64,000 nucleotides of DNA from CAXXXW01 sp963665555 (lineage in GTDB: Bacteria > Pseudomonadota > Alphaproteobacteria > Thalassobaculales > Thalassobaculaceae): assembly GCA_963665555.2 (NCBI GenBank), contig OY762308.1:1984001-2048000 (forward strand). The letters run 5' to 3'. Positions 59,008 to 64,000 of the stretch are shown one piece after another (position 1 is the stretch's first letter; each line of letters begins with the position of its first letter). The notes under the pieces were generated by a model, which had not been told where the DNA came from, searched no databases, and saw only the letters and a list, made by a program, of their open reading frames with translations. Both the position numbers and the translations under genes were made by a program.

Positions 59008-59868
59008 CTACGCGGCCTCGAACACCAGGTAGGTCCGGCTCTCGATGCTCTCGCGCGGCGGCGTGTCCGGCGTCTCGTCCGGGTGGCGGAAGGCGCCGTG
59101 CGGCGTGAACCGGGCGCGCCCGTCGTCGATACTGTCCCAGCCCTTGATCAGGATCGCCTCGTCCGGCGTCATCTCCGAGGCGTAGTACCAGCGGTGGCCC
59201 GGCCCGCGCGCCAGCTGGTAGATTTCGCCCACGCGGTCGGGGAAGCGCTGGTCGGTGGCGATCAGGTCGCCGGCCGGGATGCTGCCCGCGTCGGCCAGCG
59301 CCAGCGGCGAGCGGCGGACCGGCCCGGCGATGGGGCGCCAGACATTGACCTGCACGATCCGCCCGCCGGCGGCGAGCACGCGCTCGACCTCCGCCGCGCC
59401 CAGCGCGTCGCGCGCCCGCTGGGGGCCGGACTTCACGGTGTAGTCGACATGGACCCGGCTGGCCGGGCGGCGCCGGCCGCCGCCGGGGGTCGCGGCGCCG
59501 TCGCCCGCGTCGGAGCGGCGCGTGTGGTCGAAGATCGCCACCGCGTCCGCGCCGGTCGCCGCCTTCAGCATGGCTTCGAGTTCCGGCTCGTACTCCCGCG
59601 CGACCGCCTCGTCGTCGTGGAAGTCCGAGACAAGGCTGGCATGGCGGCGCAGTTCGAAGCCCTGGACATCGATCGACAACGCGCCGGCGATCTCGCGCAT
59701 GTCGCGGATTTCGGCCGGCCGCTCCTCGGTCTCGAAGTGCACTTCGGGGTCGCCGCCGGTCAGCGCCGAACTCAGGAAGTACGGCTTCGCGTCCTGCCGC
59801 ACGATGTAGCACAGGTCGGCGGTCACGGAGCCGGCGCCGGCGCGGGCGGACAGGGGGGCTTCGGGCAT
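59008..59868 (-). CDS. CmcJ/NvfI family Fe(II)-type oxygenase
   Basis: 286 aa from the ATG at 59868 with AAGGAG upstream. The family blocks are FDHTRRSD, SRVHVDYTVKSGPQRA, NVWRPIAGPVRRSPLALADAGS and GHRWYYASEMTPDEAILIKGWDS. The His and Asp of VHVDYT plus a later His are the probable iron ligands. Fungal NvfI catalyses oxidation or isomerisation in terpenoid synthesis; bacterial CmcJ works in cephamycin methoxylation. Here it follows two SDR genes on the same strand, suggesting a short catabolic or tailoring pathway. Last gene of a three-gene operon. Confidence 0.8.
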   Translation of the reverse strand: MPEAPLSARAGAGSVTADLCYIVRQDAKPYFLSSALTGGDPEVHFETEERPAEIRDMREIAGALSIDVQGFELRRHASLVSDFHDDEAVAREYEPELEAMLKAATGADAVAIFDHTRRSDAGDGAATPGGGRRRPASRVHVDYTVKSGPQRARDALGAAEVERVLAAGGRIVQVNVWRPIAGPVRRSPLALADAGSIPAGDLIATDQRFPDRVGEIYQLARGPGHRWYYASEMTPDEAILIKGWDSIDDGRARFTPHGAFRHPDETPDTPPRESIESRTYLVFEAA

Positions 59869-59937
59869 GGCTGTCGCTCCTTGTCCCGGTTTCGGAGGGA
59901 ACATAAGGGCTTTCGCCGCGATCGCAAGGCCGGGCCG

Positions 59938-60699
59938 CTACATCCGCTTGCCGGCGGTCCAGCCGCCGTCCACCACCAGATGGGTCCCGGTGCAGAAACT
60001 GGCCTCGTCGCTGGCGAGCCAGAGCACGGCGCGGGCGATCTCCGGCGGCTGGCCCCAGCGGTTCATGGCGTGCAGGCCGCGGATGGTGGCGGCCATCTCC
60101 TCCGTCTGGAAGTAGCGCTCGGTGAGCGGCGTCTGGATCACGCCCGGCCCGACCGCGTTGACCCGGATGTCGTGCGGCGCGAGGTCGAGCGCCAGCGCCT
60201 TCACCATGCCGACGACGGCGTGCTTGGAGGTCGCGTAGGCGCAGCGCGAATTCGACGCGACCACGCCCAGGGTCGAGGCGGTGGCGACGATCGCCCCGCC
60301 GCCGCCGGCGGCGATGCGGTGCCGCGCGAAGGCCTGGGCCGAGGCGAACACGCCGGTGACGTTCACCTCGATCACCTTGCGCCATTCCTCGATCGCCAGG
60401 TCCTGGGCCGGCTGGATCTCGCGGACGCCGGCGTTGCAGAACACGATGTCGAGCGAGCCGAGGTCGGCGGCCGCCTCGGCGACGACCTCGCGCGTCCGGT
60501 CCGCGTCGGTCACGTCCATGGCGTAGCCCCGGGCCCGGCCGCCCTTCTCCTCGATCTCGCCGGCGACGCGGCGCGCGAGGTCCCCGTCCAGGTCGGCGAT
60601 GGCGACCGCCGCGCCCTCGGCGGCGAAGTGGAACGCGGTCTCCCGCCCGATCCCGCCGGTCCCGCCGGTGATCATCGCCCCCCTGTTCTCGAATCGCAT
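59938..60699 (-). CDS. SDR family oxidoreductase
   Basis: 253 aa. TGGTGGIG cofactor motif, CNAGVR, and catalytic YATSK in SRCAYATSKHAVVG. Acidic AIADLDGDL after the second strand suggests NAD(H). It lies 62 bases after the BadH-like SDR stop and 69 before the oxygenase gene, all on the minus strand. Substrate unknown. Confidence 0.9.
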   Translation of the reverse strand: MRFENRGAMITGGTGGIGRETAFHFAAEGAAVAIADLDGDLARRVAGEIEEKGGRARGYAMDVTDADRTREVVAEAAADLGSLDIVFCNAGVREIQPAQDLAIEEWRKVIEVNVTGVFASAQAFARHRIAAGGGGAIVATASTLGVVASNSRCAYATSKHAVVGMVKALALDLAPHDIRVNAVGPGVIQTPLTERYFQTEEMAATIRGLHAMNRWGQPPEIARAVLWLASDEASFCTGTHLVVDGGWTAGKRM

Positions 60700-60761
60700 G
60701 GCGCCCTCCCGCGCGGCCGTTCCCCGTTGGGGCGGGAGAGTGCGGCGGCGGGGCGGCGGCG

Positions 60762-61523
60762 TCAATCGGCCATGGTCAGGCCGCCGCTGACGCTCAGCAC
60801 CTGGCCGGTCACGTAGTCCGACATCGGCGAGGCGAAGAACAGGATCGCGTCGGCCACCTCCTCCGGCTCGCCGATCCGGCGGAACGGCACGGCGCGGGCC
60901 AGCTTCTCCCTCATGCCTTCGGGCTGCGCCATCAGCAGCGGCGTGTTGGTCGGGCCGGGGCAGACGCAGTTGACGTTGATCTTGTGGCGCGCCGTCTCGC
61001 GGGCGAGCGACTTGGTGAAGGCGATCACGCCGCCCTTGGCGCCGGAATAGACCGTCTCGCCCATCGAGCCGACCCGGCCGGCGTCGCTGGCGACGCCGAC
61101 GACCTTGCCGGCGTTGGCGGCGACCATGGCCGGCAGGAAGGCCCGAACCACCTCCATCGGGCCGCGCAGGTTGATGTCGAGCACCTTGTCCACGAATTCC
61201 GGCGTCGCGTCGAGGAAGGGCTGGATGCGGTCCCAGCCGGCGACGTTGACGACGATGTCGGCCGCGCGCGCCCCGCCGCCGGTCGCCGCGCGGGCGAATT
61301 CGGCGACCGAGGCGCGGTCCGCCACGTCGAGGGGGAGCGCCGCGACGCGCCCGGCGAGGCCGGCCGCCTCGGCCAGGCGGACGGTCCCGGCGTTGCCCCC
61401 GGCGTCCATGTCGCCGGAGGCGACCTCCGCGCCCGCCGCCGCCAGTTTCAGGACGGCCGCCCGCCCGATGCCCGAAGCGCCGCCCGTCAGCACGGCGAGC
61501 TTGCCGGAAAGGTCGATCCTCAT
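60762..61523 (-). CDS. SDR family oxidoreductase, BadH-like
   Basis: 253 aa. TGGASGIG motif, NVAGWDRIQPFLD and the catalytic YSGAK. The NVAGWDRIQPF stretch and the CPGPTNTPLL block resemble 2-hydroxycyclohexanecarboxyl-CoA dehydrogenase (BadH) of the benzoate/cyclohexane carboxylate route. First gene of the operon; ATG at 61523 with AAGGGGAG upstream. A BadA/BadI set is not in the window, so the exact pathway is unclear. Confidence 0.87.
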   Translation of the reverse strand: MRIDLSGKLAVLTGGASGIGRAAVLKLAAAGAEVASGDMDAGGNAGTVRLAEAAGLAGRVAALPLDVADRASVAEFARAATGGGARAADIVVNVAGWDRIQPFLDATPEFVDKVLDINLRGPMEVVRAFLPAMVAANAGKVVGVASDAGRVGSMGETVYSGAKGGVIAFTKSLARETARHKINVNCVCPGPTNTPLLMAQPEGMREKLARAVPFRRIGEPEEVADAILFFASPMSDYVTGQVLSVSGGLTMAD

Positions 61524-61540
61524 GCTCCGCTCCCCTTCGC

Positions 61541-61580
61541 CGCCGGGGCCGCCGCCGGGGCCGCCGCCGGGGCCGCCGCC
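61541..61580. repeat. 12-bp tandem repeat in the divergent liv/SDR promoter region
   Basis: Three and a third units of a GCC-rich 12-bp sequence. It lies between the SDR and liv operons and has no reading frame of its own. Confidence 0.75.
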
Positions 61581-61618
61581 CACGCCGCCGCCCGTTTCGC
61601 CGGGCGGGCGGGTTCGCC

Positions 61619-61649
61619 TTGACAAGCGCGGCCCCATGGGCTTCCCATG
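61619..61649 (+). promoter_or_regulatory. Candidate promoter/operator of the liv-type operon
   Basis: TTGACA at 61619-61624 is followed after ten bases by CATGGG-CTT-CCCATG (61635-61649), a perfect dyad over the spacer and minus-10 region. No good minus-10 box is seen, so activator or repressor control is likely. Confidence 0.35.
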
Positions 61650-61726
61650 CGCGCGCGCCGAACATCGGCCAGGCCCGCCGCGGCGTCAACCGGAGACGGC
61701 GCGGCCCCGACAGGAGGAGACAACAG

Positions 61727-62899
61727 ATGGTTACCGCCTTGCGAGTTACGGCCGCCGCCGCGGCCCTGACGGTTCTGGGCGCCGGCGCGGCCGCCGCCGA
61801 GATCAAGATCGGCGTGCTCTACCCCATCGCCGGCACCGGCGCCGTGTACGGCGTCCCGGCGATGCAGGGCCACGACATGGCGGTGGACGAGATCAACGCC
61901 GCCGGCGGCGTCGGCGGGCAGATGCTCGTCACCTTCGCCCGCGACACCAAGCTGAAGCCGGCCGCGGCCGCCGCCGCCGCCAAGGAGCTGATCACCAAGG
62001 AGGAGGTCGATGTGCTGGTCGGCGGCCTCAGCTCCGCCGTCGGCCTGGCGATTTCCGAGGTCGCCCGCCAGGAGGGCATCGTCTATGTGGCGACGATCCC
62101 CAAGACGATCCAGATGACCACCACCAAGCTGCACAAGCACGTGTTCCGCACCTCCTCGCACACCGATTTCGAGGGCGACGCGATGGCGCAGATCGTCGCC
62201 CAGATCGGCGGCAAGAAGCTCTGCGACATCCAGCTCGACTACGCCTACGGCCACGACCTCGCCGCCGGCATCGAGCGCGGGCTGGCCCGGCACGCGCCGG
62301 ACGTGGAGAAGGCGATCGACCTGCGCTCCAAGCTCGGCGCGACCGACTACAACGCGCAGATCACGCAGATCCTCGGCACGGGCTGCGACGTGGTGACGAG
62401 CGGCCTGTGGGGTTCGCACTTCGTGAACTTCGCGCAGCAGGCCAAGCCCTTCGGCCTGTTCGACCGCGTGACCTACATCTCCGGCGGCGAGATCGCCAGC
62501 CACGAGATCGCCGGCAAGATGGGCAAGGACTACCCGGACAACGTGATCTCCAACACCTACGAGCTCTGGTACGACCACACCGTGCCGGCGCACGAGAAGT
62601 TCCAGGCCGACCTGGCCGCGCGGGCCGGCGTCAAGGAGACCGCGATGTGGCCGGTGCTGGCCTATATCGGCGTGCACTTCATCGCCAAGGCGGCGGACAA
62701 GGCCGGAACGATGGAGGCCGACGCGCTGGCGGCGGCGCTCGAGGGCATGTCGATCGACACGCCGGTCGGCCCCCGCACCATCGACCCCGAAACCCACCAG
62801 GCCGACACCGGCCAGTTCTGGGGTCCGATGGTCAAGAAGGAAGGCGTCGACTACCGGGTGATGGATCCGGTGACCTACATCCCGGCCAAGATCGACTGA
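61727..62899 (+). CDS. Branched-chain/amide-type ABC substrate-binding protein
   Basis: 390 aa, Peripla_BP_6 fold. Signal peptide to about residue 24 (Ala-rich, ends AAAAE). KIGVLYPIAGTGAVYGVPAMQGHDMAVDEINAAGGVGGQ and RTSSHTDFEGDAMAQIV are the typical lobe-1 blocks, and GATDYNAQITQILGTGCDVV the lobe-2. Subgroup resembles urea, short-amide or hydrophobic amino-acid binders. AGGAGGA eight bases before the ATG. First gene of a liv-type operon divergent from the SDR/CmcJ operon; co-location suggests that it supplies the substrate. Confidence 0.9.
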   Translation: MVTALRVTAAAAALTVLGAGAAAAEIKIGVLYPIAGTGAVYGVPAMQGHDMAVDEINAAGGVGGQMLVTFARDTKLKPAAAAAAAKELITKEEVDVLVGGLSSAVGLAISEVARQEGIVYVATIPKTIQMTTTKLHKHVFRTSSHTDFEGDAMAQIVAQIGGKKLCDIQLDYAYGHDLAAGIERGLARHAPDVEKAIDLRSKLGATDYNAQITQILGTGCDVVTSGLWGSHFVNFAQQAKPFGLFDRVTYISGGEIASHEIAGKMGKDYPDNVISNTYELWYDHTVPAHEKFQADLAARAGVKETAMWPVLAYIGVHFIAKAADKAGTMEADALAAALEGMSIDTPVGPRTIDPETHQADTGQFWGPMVKKEGVDYRVMDPVTYIPAKID

Positions 62900-62910
62900 A
62901 CCGGGCGCGC

Positions 62911-62940
62911 GGCGGACGGCGCCCCGGCGCCGCCCGCCGC
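62911..62940 (+). terminator. Intercistronic hairpin after the liv binding-protein gene
   Basis: Thirteen-bp arms (62911-62923 and 62926-62938) with one mismatch. No T-run. As with the hairpin after dctP, it probably raises the level of binding protein over the permease genes. Confidence 0.45.
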
Positions 62941-62996
62941 CGTTCCGCGCCGCCCGCCCGCCACGGCCCGACGCGGGCGAAGGGGAGCCGCCGCCG

Positions 62997-63893
62997 ATGG
63001 ACATGCTGCTGTCCAGCCCGACCTTCGTTTTCATCCAGGTTCTGAACTCGATCTCGCTGGGGATGAACATGTTCATCGTCGCGGCGGGGTTGTCGCTGAT
63101 CTTCGGCGTGCTGCGGGTGATCAACTTCGCCCATGGCGCGTTCTACATGTTCGGCGCCTACATCATGTATTCGGTGGCGCAGGAGGCCCAGCTCGGCTTC
63201 GCAACCGGCGTGCTGGCGGCGGCGGCGGGCCTGGCGGTGGTCGCCATCGTCGTCGAGCGCGGGCTGTTCCGCTGGCTCTACGACAAGGAGCACCTGATGC
63301 AGCTCCTGCTCACCTTCGCCATCGTCCTGCTGATGGGCGACTTGGCGAAGGTGATCTGGGGCACCGACCAGCTGAGCGTCTCCTACCCCGAAGGCCTGTC
63401 CGGCGCGACCGACCTCGGCGTCACCTTCTACCCCACCTACCGGCTGATGCTGGCGGCGGTGGGGCCGCTGATCTTCATCGGCCTGTGGCTGATGATCGAG
63501 CGCACGCGCTGGGGCCGGCTGACCCGCGCGGCGACGCAGGACATGGAGATGCTCTCGGCGCTCGGCGTCAACGTGCCGGCGATCTACGTGTCGATCTTCC
63601 TGATCGGCTCGGCGCTGGCGGGGGTCGGCGGGGCGCTGGCGGCGCCGATCAACAGCCCGACGCCCGGCATGGACGCCACCATCATCGTCGAGTGTTTCGT
63701 GATCGTCATCATCGGCGGCCTCGGCTCGCTGTGGGGCAGTTTCGTCGGCGCGCTGATCTACGGCTTCGTCTTCAACTTCGGCTCGGTGATCGTGCCGAAC
63801 TGGCAGGATGTGTTCGCCTTCCTGCTGCTGATGGCGGTGTTGCTGGCGCGGCCCTGGGGCCTCTACGGCCAGCCCGAACGCGAGGGGCACTGA
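62997..63893 (+). CDS. livH: Branched-chain amino acid-type ABC permease LivH
   Basis: 298 aa, eight helices. SLGMNMFIVAAGLSLIFGVLRVINFAHGAFYMFGAY and the coupling loop TRAATQDMEMLSALGVN, then GGLGSLWGSFVGALIYG, are standard for LivH. GGGGAG before the ATG at 62997. Inner membrane. Confidence 0.93.
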   Translation: MDMLLSSPTFVFIQVLNSISLGMNMFIVAAGLSLIFGVLRVINFAHGAFYMFGAYIMYSVAQEAQLGFATGVLAAAAGLAVVAIVVERGLFRWLYDKEHLMQLLLTFAIVLLMGDLAKVIWGTDQLSVSYPEGLSGATDLGVTFYPTYRLMLAAVGPLIFIGLWLMIERTRWGRLTRAATQDMEMLSALGVNVPAIYVSIFLIGSALAGVGGALAAPINSPTPGMDATIIVECFVIVIIGGLGSLWGSFVGALIYGFVFNFGSVIVPNWQDVFAFLLLMAVLLARPWGLYGQPEREGH

Positions 63894-63896
63894 GCG

Positions 63897-64000
63897 ATGG
63901 GCGGGATAGCCGCGCGCGGCCCGGCGATCGCCTGCGCCGTCGTCTTCGTCGGCCTGGCGCTGGTGCCGCTCACCGAGTCGCGCTACCTGGTCGACCTGTC
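63897..64000 (+). CDS. livM: ABC permease LivM, N-terminal fragment
   Basis: Only the first 34 codons are in the window. An ATG at 63897 (three bases after livH) starts a protein with a hydrophobic helix (IACAVVFVGLALVPL) and TESRYLVDL, as in LivM. The gene continues beyond the window; livF and livG are expected after it. Confidence 0.75.
   Translation, partial: MGGIAARGPAIACAVVFVGLALVPLTESRYLVDL

Overview
The window is a very GC-rich chromosomal segment from an alphaproteobacterium. The lineage call rests on the ATP-synthase zeta inhibitor (DUF1476), an usg-family gene, a thioredoxin-reductase-type ferredoxin reductase next to its ferredoxin, a CIRCE-controlled groESL operon, and the many class III CoA-transferase, SDR, TRAP and ABC uptake genes. 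The mixture suggests a heterotroph of the Rhodospirillales type that scavenges organic acids, amides and peptides; the exact family cannot be fixed by reading. GTG and TTG starts and 4-base GTGA/ATGA overlaps are common. No tRNA, rRNA, insertion sequence, integrase, phage module or CRISPR array was seen.

Layout. 1-2862: a zinc-type transport locus (His-rich ZrgA end, ABC ATPase, FtsX-like permease, DUF3299). 2877-4732: AAA ATPase plus DUF4276 TOPRIM-like pair. 4773-8099: acyl-CoA catabolic operon (racemase, ATC-hydrolase family, SDR, hydrolase). 8198-9387: two tandem secreted paralogs of unknown function, each with its own promoter. 9823-12932: TRAP transporter dctPQM. 13011-17562: DUF1445, a membrane protein, a hydrolase without its serine, an amidase and two DUF1640 coiled-coil proteins. 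17684-23483: a large hydrolase, HlyD-type protein, MFS exporter and a class V aminotransferase. 23589-24674: an unknown two-gene operon. 24789-27490: mtnA with a class III aminotransferase. 27634-42200: housekeeping (purB, sfsA, purS, purC, zeta inhibitor, ygfZ, purH, ferredoxin system, usg, groESL), interrupted by a HEPN/MNT pair and vapBC. 42327-44457: Septu-like ATPase plus HNH nuclease. 44494-52520: a dpp-type ABC importer in one operon with a dimethylformamidase-like enzyme. 52777-54465: a protein made only of RTX calcium-binding repeats, flanked by two copies of an intergenic repeat. 54879-56682: thiolase-like/DUF35 pair. 56689-57608: Panacea antitoxin-domain gene with a two-helix membrane protein. 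57752-58993: MFS. 59008-64000: CmcJ-like oxygenase and two SDRs, divergent from a liv-type ABC importer that runs off the end.

The strongest general theme is a set of small, apparently less GC-rich two-gene units inserted between conserved genes (2877-4732, 23589-24674, 42327-44457, 56689-57608), most of which look like defence or toxin-antitoxin pairs. The best candidates for something undescribed are the Panacea/membrane-protein pair, the unknown pair at 23589-24674, the tandem secreted paralogs at 8198-9387, and the amidase-importer operon at 44494-52520.
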